Positions 1 through 6,409 of a stretch of 45,920 bases of DNA are shown here, in pieces. Within the stretch, counting starts at the first letter, position 1; every line of letters starts with the position of its first letter. The notes under the pieces were generated by a model, which did not search any database, had not been told where the DNA came from, and saw nothing but the letters and a program-made list of their open reading frames with translations. Source of the stretch: Neobacillus citreus (GTDB taxonomy: Bacteria; Bacillota; Bacilli; Bacillales; Cytobacillaceae); NCBI RefSeq assembly GCF_018343545.2, contig NZ_JAGYPE020000036.1, positions 11,588 through 57,507 on the forward strand, read 5' to 3'. The position numbers and the translations under genes are program-made.

Positions 1-134
1 TCAAATTCGCCATTGTGATTGCGGAAGTTCCGGTTCACCGCCAGGGTAATGTGCGATACCGGCGTTCCCTCCGTCGTTTGATTCAATTCCGGGTCCCTCG
101 TCAAGCGGCCAACCAGCGTTACTTGATTAATCAA
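1..134 (-). CDS. ssbB: Single-stranded DNA-binding protein SsbB, N-terminal part
   Basis: The minus strand reads MINQVTLVGRLTRDPELNQT and continues through SHITLAVNRNFRNHNGEF to the window edge, the start of the OB fold of bacterial SSB proteins. The neighbour ywpF points to the B. subtilis ssbB (ywpH) paralogue, which coats incoming single-stranded DNA during competence, rather than the replicative ssbA. The start is TTG at 134-132, preceded by a GGAGGAG ribosome site at 143-149; the nearby ATG runs into a stop after three codons. Only 44 codons are visible, so the short SsbB C-terminus cannot be checked. Family call is secure, paralogue likely. Confidence 0.85.
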   Translation of the reverse strand, partial: MINQVTLVGRLTRDPELNQTTEGTPVSHITLAVNRNFRNHNGEF

Positions 135-210
135 GGTATCATCTCCTCCAACATTTGATGATTTCATCTTAGACCCGGGCCAGAGCAAAGTAAAATTGCG
201 ATACAGCCCG

Positions 211-248
211 TTTCAAGGTCGATTTTTCTCGAAAAAGCAATTTTCGAG
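211..248 (-). promoter_or_regulatory. Putative ComK-type site and promoter of ssbB
   Basis: A perfect inverted repeat, CTCGAAAA-AGCAA-TTTTCGAG, lies at 228-248. It contains AAAA-N5-TTTT, the published ComK half-box. On the minus strand a TTGAAA hexamer follows at 216-211, with TTTACT 16 bp further on, so the dyad sits just upstream of a plausible -35 box for ssbB. In B. subtilis ssbB is ComK-activated. Only one clear half-box is seen, whereas ComK normally needs two, so this is an inference. Confidence 0.4.
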
Positions 249-324
249 AGGGTTTTTGTCACGGACGGGGTCAATTTTTTACAAATAAATTAAAAATCCT
301 ATTTCGGTCAAATATTTTTCGACA

Positions 325-352
325 TTTGCTTCTTTTTTGCGTATGTTATAAT
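325..352 (+). promoter_or_regulatory. Putative sigma-A promoter of ywpF
   Basis: TATAAT lies at 347-352 with a TG one base upstream (extended -10). TTTGCT at 325-330, 16 bp upstream, is a weak -35 box. The start codon of ywpF is 28 bp downstream. Confidence 0.45.
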
Positions 353-379
353 TAGGAAAAAACAAACAGGAGGTTGGTA

Positions 380-814
380 ATGAAGACGTTTAAATTATTC
401 TCGCTGGAAGTTGTGGAAAATGACAAATCGGTTGAAGTTCCGCTTGAAGACGGCCTGATTCTCAACAAAGAAGACGAACGCTCCACCTGGTTGATTGAGG
501 CGTACACCACTGATCTCTCCCTGTATGATTATTTTAAAAAAATATCTGAGCAAAACCGCGAAGTCATTGTCGAGGCAGTTATTACGAAGAAGGAAAACGC
601 ACCCGCTTATTTTCAAACGAAAATCGCTTCGCTGACGAAATTCGAAAGACACGCAAGCGTTCTGTTTTTAGGCCACCTGCGCCGCAACAAAAGCGACTAT
701 TCTGAGCTATTGCTCGACAGCCTCATTCAAAAAGGCTTATCAGGAGACGCCCTCCTTGCCGAATTCAAGGATAAAATGAAGAGCAAGCCGAAGCTGAAGG
801 TCCACAATACGTAA
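380..814 (+). CDS. ywpF: YwpF family protein
   Basis: The 144-residue product begins MKTFKLFSLEVV and resembles the YwpF family, a soluble protein of unknown function found only in Bacillales. No signal peptide or membrane segment is visible; the C-terminus is lysine-rich (KDKMKSKPKLK). ATG 380 is chosen because AGGAGG at 368-373 stands 6 nt before it; a TTG six bases upstream lies in frame but too close to the ribosome site. It is divergent from ssbB, as in the B. subtilis ywpH-ywpF neighbourhood, and ends at a strong terminator. Role unknown. Confidence 0.8.
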   Translation: MKTFKLFSLEVVENDKSVEVPLEDGLILNKEDERSTWLIEAYTTDLSLYDYFKKISEQNREVIVEAVITKKENAPAYFQTKIASLTKFERHASVLFLGHLRRNKSDYSELLLDSLIQKGLSGDALLAEFKDKMKSKPKLKVHNT

Positions 815-821
815 AGTGTAT

Positions 822-846
822 ACCAGTCTTCGGACTGGTTTTTTCT
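822..846 (+). terminator. Rho-independent terminator of ywpF
   Basis: ACCAGTC-TTCG-GACTGGT forms a 7-bp stem with a tetraloop, followed by a T-run, 8 nt after the ywpF stop codon. Confidence 0.85.
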
Positions 847-932
847 TGGAAAAATTATCTTGCTTTTTCGACAAATCCTCCCCATACTATTGATATATAT
901 GGAGAAATTTGGGAGGGAGGCAGAAGAAAGAG

Positions 933-1190
933 ATGAGTTGGACTAGTTGGATTGTAAACGTCATAATTGCAATTTTTTTAGCCGTGGACGCACCGAAGCG
1001 CGGTAAGAGGCCCTGGCTATGGGCGATATTGGGATTTTTCTTCGGGGCCATTGCGCTTGGAATTTATTTAATTCAGACCGGACGAAAGGTGCTTGGCTGG
1101 ATTATCACGATTTTGGCCATTATTGTTTATATTTTGATTTTCATTTTTGCTATTCTCGCAGCAGCATTAATGATGACGGGATTTTCTTAA
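933..1190 (+). CDS. Small membrane protein, unknown function
   Basis: This 85-residue protein begins MSWTSWIVNVIIAIFLAVDA. It has three hydrophobic stretches, at about residues 6-18, 27-47 and 54-82, broken by a basic loop (PKRGKRPW). The pattern suggests two or three membrane helices and nothing catalytic. ATG 933 is preferred over the in-frame TTG at 909 because the ribosome site GGGAGGGAGG (911-920) overlaps that upstream candidate. It lies alone between two terminators, so it is probably monocistronic. I do not recognise a family. Confidence 0.6.
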   Translation: MSWTSWIVNVIIAIFLAVDAPKRGKRPWLWAILGFFFGAIALGIYLIQTGRKVLGWIITILAIIVYILIFIFAILAAALMMTGFS

Positions 1191-1197
1191 AAAAAAG

Positions 1198-1238
1198 GGG
1201 ACAAGGCGCTACCGTTCTAGCGCCTGTCCCATTTTTTT
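1198..1238. terminator. Bidirectional terminator
   Basis: GGGAC-AGGCGCT pairs with AGCGCCT-GTCCC (1198-1230), with an A-run on the left and a T-run on the right. It serves the convergent gene ends at 1190 and 1237. Confidence 0.8.
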
Positions 1239-1599
1239 ATTCGTCTTTGTTGTCGCGGTCTTTGCGGTCGATATCATCCTCGATAATATCTTCTTGCTTG
1301 GTGTTGTTGTCCTTAATCCAGTCCTTGTCAGTTGGTGTGTTCTTGTCCTCAGACTCCGGATAATGGTTGCGTCGATCCATCGGATTGTCATTTAGATCGT
1401 TGTTCAACCGGTTGTTTAGCCTGTTACGATCGTTCAGGTCATTCCGATTGTTCAGGTCGTTCCGATCCATATTGTCATTCAAATCGTTATCAACCCTCGG
1501 CGGTGGCGGGTTAATGTCGTTCCTTGCATTATTACAGCCAACCAGCATCATCGCCGACAATACAGAACCGGTGAGCAGCATAAACAGCTTCTTCTTCAA
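1237..1599 (-). CDS. Asn/Asp-repeat lipoprotein
   Basis: The 120-residue product starts MKKKLFMLLTGSVLSAMMLV and has a lipobox (L-V-G-C), so it is predicted to be a membrane-anchored lipoprotein. The mature part is low complexity: PPPP followed by a tract of N/D/L/R built on NDLNDRNDLNNR-like units, then an acidic-basic tail. TTG 1599 is chosen because AAGGGAG stands a short distance upstream (1606-1613). Its terminator is shared with the convergent gene. Repeat count may vary between strains. No enzyme domain is visible, and function is unknown. Confidence 0.7.
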   Translation of the reverse strand: MKKKLFMLLTGSVLSAMMLVGCNNARNDINPPPPRVDNDLNDNMDRNDLNNRNDLNDRNRLNNRLNNDLNDNPMDRRNHYPESEDKNTPTDKDWIKDNNTKQEDIIEDDIDRKDRDNKDE

Positions 1600-1691
1600 G
1601 CAAAAAACTCCCTTCAACTATCATGTTATTGCCTAACACTTATAGCTTTCCCGTTGTTTTTTAAAATTTGAATGGAATTTTTTGCATATAT

Positions 1692-1720
1692 AAAAGGCCG
1701 AGGGTTGTCCCCCGGCCTTT
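1692..1720 (-). terminator. Probable terminator of fabZ
   Basis: On the minus strand AAAGGCCGGGGG pairs with CCCTCGGCCTTT, followed by a modest T/A-rich tail. A repeat array lies between it and the fabZ stop codon. Confidence 0.55.
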
Positions 1721-1803
1721 ACTCGTCAGTTCTGTAGTTTTACTCGCCTAATTGCAGAATTTACTCGCCTAAAACCAAATTTTACTCTCCAAACCCCACA
1801 GAC
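1720..1803 (+). repeat. 21-bp phased array A1 (ACTCGCC dialect)
   Basis: TACTCGTC or TACTCGCC-type motifs start at 1720, 1741, 1762 and 1783, an exact 21-bp step four times. The 13-nt spacers are AT-rich and unrelated to one another. Read on the strand of fabZ, the motif is GGCGAGTAAA. The array lies directly after the fabZ stop codon. Confidence 0.85.
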
Positions 1804-1812
1804 AGCCTAAAT

Positions 1813-2247
1813 TTATTCCCTTTTTTCCCCAAGCGCAAAAGTAATTTCCGCTTCGCAGGCGATTTCACCGTCAACGGTCGCCACGGCTTTGCCCTTGCCA
1901 ATTGGTCCGCGCAAACGCACCATTTCCACCTCAAGGCGAAGCTGGTCACCCGGCTTTACTTGCTTTTTAAAACGGCAGCTGTCTATTCCTGCAAAAAATG
2001 CCAGCCGGCCGCGGTTCTCTTCCTTTTTCAAAACAGCGACTGCCCCGACCTGCGCGAGTGCTTCAACGATTAAAACCCCCGGCATGACCGGATAATCCGG
2101 AAAATGGCCGTTGAAAAATTCCTCATTGGCGGAAACATTTTTAATGCCAACCGCTCTTTTTCCCTCTTCCACCTCTAAAATTCGATCCACTAGCAAAAAT
2201 GGATAGCGGTGTGGGATGATTTCTTTGATTTCATTAATATCAAGCAT
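1813..2247 (-). CDS. fabZ: 3-hydroxyacyl-ACP dehydratase FabZ
   Basis: FabZ removes water from 3-hydroxyacyl-ACP in the type II fatty acid cycle in the cytosol. The 144-residue length is typical, and the hot-dog fold signature [13 protein letters not shown] is present, with predicted catalytic His48 and Glu62 ([10 protein letters not shown]). ATG 2247 follows a TAGGAGGT site 11 nt upstream. In B. subtilis fabZ (ywpB) lies downstream of mbl-flhO-flhP; here the flagellar pair is absent and a small membrane protein gene stands between fabZ and mbl. A phased repeat array begins right after the stop. Confidence 0.95.
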   Translation of the reverse strand: MLDINEIKEIIPHRYPFLLVDRILEVEEGKRAVGIKNVSANEEFFNGHFPDYPVMPGVLIVEALAQVGAVAVLKKEENRGRLAFFAGIDSCRFKKQVKPGDQLRLEVEMVRLRGPIGKGKAVATVDGEIACEAEITFALGEKRE

Positions 2248-2310
2248 TTTGAATTAGTACCTCCTACTAGGAACAGATATTTATTTCTTATTGTACTATT
2301 TGTGATATGT

Positions 2311-2335
2311 AAAAGGGAAGGGCTAAGCCCTTCCC
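2311..2335 (-). terminator. Terminator after the EpuA-like gene
   Basis: GGGAAGGGCT-AGCCCTTCCC forms a 10-bp stem with almost no loop beyond the central bases. On the minus strand it is followed by TTTTAC, 4 nt after the stop codon at 2339. Confidence 0.75.
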
Positions 2336-2338
2336 GGT

Positions 2339-2659
2339 TTATTTTTTATCAACTAAATCCTGAATATGTGTCCAAGTTGATTGCTTAAAGACATCGGCTG
2401 CATTGCCGCCGCCAAGGATGCCGTAACCGACCGCCGCCCCAGCTACAAGGCTGACAAATACAAACACCACCAAGAGTACAAGGCGAAGCCAAATTGGAAT
2501 AAGCCGCACTCTGATGCGGGCATGGTTCTGCGGCTCTGCCTCCGCTGTCTTTCTTTCTTTAACAGAGGCTGTGTCCACCTTTTGCAAGGCATCTGTCTTT
2601 GCCTTTTTATATTCCTCTCGCGATTGAAATTGCTGTTGTTCTACATTATTTAATGACAT
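2339..2659 (-). CDS. EpuA-type small membrane protein (annotated as RNA polymerase subunit beta)
   Basis: The 106-residue protein has a charged N-terminal half (SREEYKKAKTDALQK), a basic patch RIRVRLIPIWLRL, one strong membrane helix at about residues 58-83 and a short extracellular tail. This matches the EpuA family, misleadingly labelled 'DNA-directed RNA polymerase subunit beta'; it is not RpoB. ATG 2659 is chosen for the AAAGGGGAA site before it, although the frame stays open 38 codons further upstream. Its position between mbl and fabZ suggests an envelope role. Family assignment is moderate. Confidence 0.65.
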   Translation of the reverse strand: MSLNNVEQQQFQSREEYKKAKTDALQKVDTASVKERKTAEAEPQNHARIRVRLIPIWLRLVLLVVFVFVSLVAGAAVGYGILGGGNAADVFKQSTWTHIQDLVDKK

Positions 2660-2908
2660 TTTAATTTCCCCTTTGAATCCCGCCATTCCTTTTAAAGGAT
2701 TTTGCCTATCAACCAACACGGGACTAGAGTTAATACATATTATAACCATTTTGAAGCCACACACGATGCTCATTTTATTCTATTATAAAAAATTATTCAT
2801 GATTATACATTAACTTTTTGCGAGAAAAAGTAAATTGATGTAAAAAAAGCGCAGAAAATGAGGTCAAGCTGGAGGTCCAAGGGGTGTTTTCTGGAAGTTC
2901 ATTTCCAA

Positions 2909-3033
2909 TACTTTCCGAGTTTGAGGATTTACTTTCCGATTTGGAAATTTACTTTCCATGTTGGGTATTTTACTTACCTATTTTTGAGGTTTACTTCCCT
3001 TTTGGGTCCATTTACTTTCCTGAGTCCATTTTG
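2909..3033 (+). repeat. 21-bp phased array A2 (ACTTTCC dialect)
   Basis: TACTTTCC-type motifs begin at 2909, 2930, 2950, 2971, 2992 and 3013: steps of 21, 20, 21, 21 and 21. Variants are TACTTACC and TACTTCCC. It fills the gap 3' of mbl where flhO-flhP would be expected. The rest of the 2660-3153 gap holds only a REP element, the mbl terminator and AT-rich sequence. Confidence 0.85.
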
Positions 3034-3068
3034 AGGCACGAGAACCGTCCCCATGTCCCCATGCATCA
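3032..3068 (+). repeat. REP-like element, single copy
   Basis: TGAGGCACGAGAACCGTCCC followed by CATG is one arm of the GGGGACGGTTCT family seen again at 19441, 19892, 29291, 30372 and 34863. It abuts the last unit of the phased array. Confidence 0.8.
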
Positions 3069-3095
3069 AAAAAAGCCCAATGACCCAGGCTTGTC
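3067..3095 (-). terminator. Probable terminator of mbl
   Basis: On the minus strand AAGCC-N9-GGGCTT is followed by a run of seven T residues, about 60 nt after the mbl stop. The stem is short. Confidence 0.45.
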
Positions 3096-3153
3096 CAGCC
3101 GTTATCATTAGACTTTTGGTAATTGGTAAGAGGTCTTACCACATTCAGTTTTA

Positions 3154-4155
3154 TTATCCTAGTTTACGGCCTGGAATTCGGTCGATGTTATCTAGCATGA
3201 TGCCTGTTCCGATGGCGACACAGTCCATTGGATTTTCCGCTACTAAAACAGGTACCTTTAGCTCTTCCGCAAGCAGCATGTCGATGCCGTGAAGAAGTGC
3301 ACCGCCGCCTGTTAAGATGACGCCGCGGTCGATGATGTCTGCTGATAGCTCAGGTGGTGTGCGCTCAAGAACGCTTTTTGCAGCCTGGACAATAACTGAC
3401 ACAGATTCCCGCAATGATTGCTCGATTTCCTCTGAACGAACGGTGATTGTGCGCGGCAGCCCGCTGACCATGTCACGGCCGCGAATTTCCATTTCCTCAG
3501 AACGAGAGCCTGGGAAAACAGTAGCGATGTTGATTTTGATGTTCTCAGCTGTGCGCTCACCAATCAACAGCTTGTATTCGCGCTTGATGTGGTTCAAGAT
3601 CTCCATGTCGAACTTATCGCCCGCCATTTTGATGGAGGAAGAAGTCACGATATCGCCCATTGATAGAACGGCCACATCCGTCGTTCCTCCCCCGATATCC
3701 ACTACCATGTTGCCGCTTGGCTGGAAGATGTCCATGCCCGCGCCAATCGCTGCCACTTTTGGCTCTTCTTCTAAATAAATCTTTTTCCCGCCGCTTTTTT
3801 CGGCAGCTTCCTTGATTGCCTTTTGCTCAACACTTGTGATGTTCGTTGGGCAGCAAATCAAGATGCGCGGCTTTGATAAAAAGCCTTTTACGTTCAGTTT
3901 ATTAATAAAATGCTTCAGCATTGCTTCTGTTACATCAAAGTCAGCAATAACGCCGTCCTTTAACGGGCGAATTGCAACGATGTTTCCTGGTGTACGTCCA
4001 ACCATGCGGCGAGCTTCTTCGCCGACCGCCAAAACCCGGTTTGTGTTTCTGTCGATTGCAACTACGGAAGGCTCGTTTAATACGATGCCGCGGCCCTTCA
4101 CGTGGATTAACACGTTGGCTGTTCCTAAATCAATCCCAATATCCCTTGCAAACAT
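3154..4155 (-). CDS. mbl: Rod-shape actin homologue Mbl
   Basis: Mbl is an MreB-family actin that forms filaments under the membrane and guides lateral wall synthesis. The 333-residue length equals B. subtilis Mbl. Visible nucleotide-binding motifs are IGIDLGTANVLIHVKG (phosphate 1), VVDIGGGTTDVAVLS (phosphate 2) and ILTGGGALLHGID (adenosine). ATG 4155 follows AGGAAAGG; seven further in-frame codons upstream lack a ribosome site. It follows spoIIID as in B. subtilis and marks this as the mbl rather than the mreB locus. The usual downstream flhO-flhP genes are replaced by repeats. Confidence 0.95.
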   Translation of the reverse strand: MFARDIGIDLGTANVLIHVKGRGIVLNEPSVVAIDRNTNRVLAVGEEARRMVGRTPGNIVAIRPLKDGVIADFDVTEAMLKHFINKLNVKGFLSKPRILICCPTNITSVEQKAIKEAAEKSGGKKIYLEEEPKVAAIGAGMDIFQPSGNMVVDIGGGTTDVAVLSMGDIVTSSSIKMAGDKFDMEILNHIKREYKLLIGERTAENIKINIATVFPGSRSEEMEIRGRDMVSGLPRTITVRSEEIEQSLRESVSVIVQAAKSVLERTPPELSADIIDRGVILTGGGALLHGIDMLLAEELKVPVLVAENPMDCVAIGTGIMLDNIDRIPGRKLG

Positions 4156-4317
4156 TCTCTTTCCTTTCCTCCTCAAGACGGATTCCTTCTACCTAATTGT
4201 CTATTCTATCACATTCATTAAAATATCCATAACATTTTAAAACAATCAATGTAATTTTTTGCTGAATCTTGTCGGAATCGGAAATTCTTTGAGAAGGTGG
4301 GACATTTTTTTGTAAAA

Positions 4318-4341
4318 AAAAGAAATGGTGTAAGGCACCAG
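4318..4341 (-). terminator. Weak terminator of spoIIID, containing a GGTGCC-CACC repeat
   Basis: GGTGCC-TTA-CACC on the minus strand is followed by ATTTC and a run of T residues. The stem sequence (4327-4339) differs by one base from the GGTGCCTGACACC element found twice in the nuo operon. Confidence 0.45.
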
Positions 4342-4378
4342 TTCTTTAATTGGCATTCATTTTTGAAAAAATCTCGGC

Positions 4379-4651
4379 CTACTTGACAGCCTCTCCTTCT
4401 TTTTCTTCTTTCTGGTACTTCATTTTAGTCGCCTCGCCGCCCCTTAAGTGACGAATGGATTTATGATAATCTAGAATTTCTTTCACTTCGTTTGCAAGCT
4501 CTGGATTAATCTCAGGTAGTCTCTCTGTAAGATCCTTATGGACTGTAGACTTGGATACGCCAAACTCCTTCGCAATGACGCGAACCGTTTTCCTCGTCTC
4601 CACGATATACTTCCCAATCTTGATAGTCCTCTCTTTGATGTAATCGTGCAC
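4379..4651 (-). CDS. spoIIID: Sporulation regulator SpoIIID
   Basis: SpoIIID is a mother-cell DNA-binding protein that switches genes between the sigma-E and sigma-K stages. The 90-residue product begins (V)HDYIKERTIKIGKYIVETR and has a helix-turn-helix at about residues 22-45 (TVRVIAKEFGVSKSTVHKDL), matching the family along its length. Start is GTG 4651, with GGAGGG 7 nt upstream. A 300-nt leader with a sigma-E-like promoter and a small upstream reading frame lies before it, recalling usd, the leader frame needed for spoIIID translation in B. subtilis. Confidence 0.95.
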   Translation of the reverse strand: MHDYIKERTIKIGKYIVETRKTVRVIAKEFGVSKSTVHKDLTERLPEINPELANEVKEILDYHKSIRHLRGGEATKMKYQKEEKEGEAVK

Positions 4652-4881
4652 ACTCTCGCCCTCCCTAAATTGGATGTGAGACGTGTGAAATGAGACCCGC
4701 TTATCACTTCGACTGAATACTGCTTCCGTGCGAGCTGCTGACTGGCTCTTGTTTGCGCTTACGCGAAATTAGAAATGCCCAGTCCACATGGACAGTGTCC
4801 ACGGATGGTATCAAGCACCAAATTTCGCCCTTGCATGTCACACGGCAGAAAGTTATCACTTTCTGATCATACGATGAATAA

Positions 4882-4914
4882 TCATGTCCCCGGCTGGATA
4901 CCCGCTAACTTCAA
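4882..4914 (-). CDS. Candidate leader peptide upstream of spoIIID
   Basis: A TTG at 4914 with the ribosome site GAGGTGAGG 6 nt upstream opens a 10-codon frame, MKLAGIQPGT, ending at 4882. A second possible frame, 25 codons from ATG 4836 to 4759, lacks a clear ribosome site. B. subtilis has a translated leader frame (usd) before spoIIID; sequence homology was not checked. The remainder of 4652-5327 shows a CAGAAAGT-TATC-ACTTTCTG hairpin (4846-4865) and otherwise nothing recognisable. Confidence 0.35.
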   Translation of the reverse strand: MKLAGIQPGT

Positions 4915-4959
4915 ACGACTCCTCACCTCAAACACTCTCTTTGTATAAAGGTTTGTAAC

Positions 4960-4988
4960 ATTGTATTAGCTTGGATACGGGTTTATGC
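4960..4988 (-). promoter_or_regulatory. Putative sigma-E promoter of spoIIID
   Basis: GCATAAAC (4988-4981), 13 bp, then AATACAAT (4967-4960) differs by one base from the sigma-E -10 consensus CATACAAT. It would give a leader of about 300 nt. Confidence 0.45.
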
Positions 4989-5327
4989 ACAAAATACACA
5001 AACGGGACAAGGCATTGGACTATTTTTAGAAAATTCAAATATCATGTGTTTTTTCGACACTTAGGAAAAAAGCCCCAAACCCGCGCCACGACTATGGTTT
5101 ATGTAGAAATAATCGCGGGCCGCTCGTTATTTCCCGAGAAATTTGTCGGATGAAAAATATATGTGTTTGATGTGTTTGTGTTGTGAAAATTTGGGGTTTT
5201 GGTAAAAAAATATTGAAATGTGGTAAGTAACATTGAAAAAGATGTAGGGTTTGTAGTGTCCGTGATATTGAATCGTTTTTAATATTATATAATGTGGTTA
5301 AGTTATTTAAGAAAGGATTTTACGACA

Positions 5328-5657
5328 GTGACACCTTTTACTGAACGAGTTATTTCGATTATAAAAAATATCCCCCCGGGGAGAGTCATGACGTACGGAC
5401 AAATTGCAGGACTCGCCGGAAGTCCCCGCGCCGCCCGCCAGGTCGTCCGCGTCCTCCACTCGATGAGCAGGAAACACCGCCTGCCCTGGCACAGGGTCGT
5501 CAATGCCCAAGGAAAAATCGCCCTGCAGGATGACGAGGGCTACAACGAACAATGGCTGTCGCTCGAGGCCGAGGGCGTGGCAGTGGGGTTAAATGGGGTA
5601 ATTGATCTGGAAAAATATCAGTGGCAGCCGGCTCTTGAGCACTCGGATTCCCCGTAA
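5328..5657 (+). CDS. Alkyltransferase-like DNA repair protein (ATL)
   Basis: The 109-residue protein is the C-terminal domain of the MGMT family, with the PPGRVMTYGQIA helix-turn-helix and arginine-finger region (AARQVVRVLHSM). The active site reads PWHRVVN instead of PCHRV, so the alkyl-accepting cysteine is tryptophan. By family precedent such proteins flip and bind O6-alkylguanine and hand the lesion to nucleotide excision repair rather than repairing it themselves. GTG 5328 is chosen for the GAAAGGA site 10 nt upstream; the in-frame ATG at 5292 has none. It is a stand-alone gene followed by 750 bp of repeats. Confidence 0.85.
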   Translation: MTPFTERVISIIKNIPPGRVMTYGQIAGLAGSPRAARQVVRVLHSMSRKHRLPWHRVVNAQGKIALQDDEGYNEQWLSLEAEGVAVGLNGVIDLEKYQWQPALEHSDSP

Positions 5658-5668
5658 AAAATGGGTTA

Positions 5669-5948
5669 GGAAAGTAAATCAGGTATTTTGGAAAATATTT
5701 GGCTAGAAAGTGTAAGTAAAATCATGAATCTGGAAAGTATTTGTCCCCATTTAGAAAGTAAACACACCAAATCGGAAAGTATATCCAAATTAATGGTAAT
5801 CACTCCAAAAAGGTAAATAAAAAGTTACCTTTTTGGGATAGTTTTGTCGCTCGAGATGGGGGTTGGCGAGTAAATTCTAAATTCAGGCGAGTAAATTTCA
5901 AAAATTGGCGAGTAAATCCTATCTTTTGACGAGTAATTTTAAAAAAGA
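5669..5948 (+). repeat. 21-bp phased arrays A3, two dialects in one block
   Basis: Seven GGAAAGTA-type motifs start at 5669, 5690, 5711, 5732, 5753, 5774 and 5795, every step exactly 21 bp. After a hairpin, four GGCGAGTA-type motifs start at 5865, 5886, 5907 and 5928, again 21 bp apart. Between them AAAAAGGTAA (5807-5816) and TTACCTTTTT (5825-5834) form a perfect 10-bp stem that could act as a bidirectional terminator for the ATL gene. Confidence 0.9.
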
Positions 5949-5963
5949 TCTCATATGTTACCT

Positions 5964-5989
5964 GAGCCTGGCTCACCGCCTGGCTTTTT
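5964..5989 (+). terminator. Degenerate GCCTGGC hairpin between array copies
   Basis: GCCTGGC-TCACC-GCCTGGCT followed by TTTTT corresponds to the GCCAGGC-N5-GCCTGGC hairpin seen at other arrays. One arm carries an A-to-T change that weakens the stem. Confidence 0.4.
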
Positions 5990-6016
5990 GGATGAATTCC
6001 CCTGAAAAATAAGTTT

Positions 6017-6318
6017 GGAAAGTAAATCAGGTATTCTGGTAAGTATTTGGCTAATAAGTGTAAGTAAAATCATGAATCTGGAAAGTATTTGTCCCCATTT
6101 GGAAAGTAAACGCACCAATTCGGAAAGTATATCCAAATAACTGGTAATCACTCCAAAAAGGTAATTGAAAAGTTACCTTTTTTGGGATAGTTTTGTCGCT
6201 CGAGATGGGGGTTAGCGAGTAAATTCTAGATTCAGGCGAGTAAAATATAAAAATAGACGAGTAAATATCAAAAGTCGGCGAGTAAACTCACAAATCCAGC
6301 AAGTAAATTTAAAAAAAG
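6017..6318 (+). repeat. Second copy of the A3 block (A4)
   Basis: This is a near copy of 5669-5948 offset by 348-349 bp. GGAAAGTA-type motifs lie at 6017, 6038, 6059, 6080, 6101, 6122 and 6143; the AAAAAGGTAA-TTACCTTTTT hairpin at 6155-6183; GGCGAGTA-type motifs at 6214, 6235, 6256, 6277 and 6298. All steps are exactly 21 bp. The copy has one more unit in its second half. Nothing else occupies the 5658-6409 gap apart from the pbpC terminator. Confidence 0.9.
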
Positions 6319-6365
6319 GTAATTTTCAATGGCCATAGCCCACTCAAACCAGGTACTTTCTCCAC

Positions 6366-6396
6366 AAAAAAGCACCTGACCCTCAGGCCAGATGCT
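6366..6396 (-). terminator. Terminator of pbpC
   Basis: On the minus strand AAGCATCTGGCC pairs imperfectly with GGGTCAGGTGCTT, followed by six T residues. Confidence 0.75.
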
Positions 6397-6409
6397 TCCA
6401 CACTCAAAC

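Noticed and set aside
4868..4875. Plus-strand CATACGAT as a sigma-E -10 box
   Set aside because: It points away from spoIIID and no plus-strand gene or -35 box follows the pattern.
5669..6318. CRISPR array
   Set aside because: The conserved part is only 7-8 nt with a 21-bp period, spacers recur between copies, and there are no cas genes or 25-40 nt repeats.
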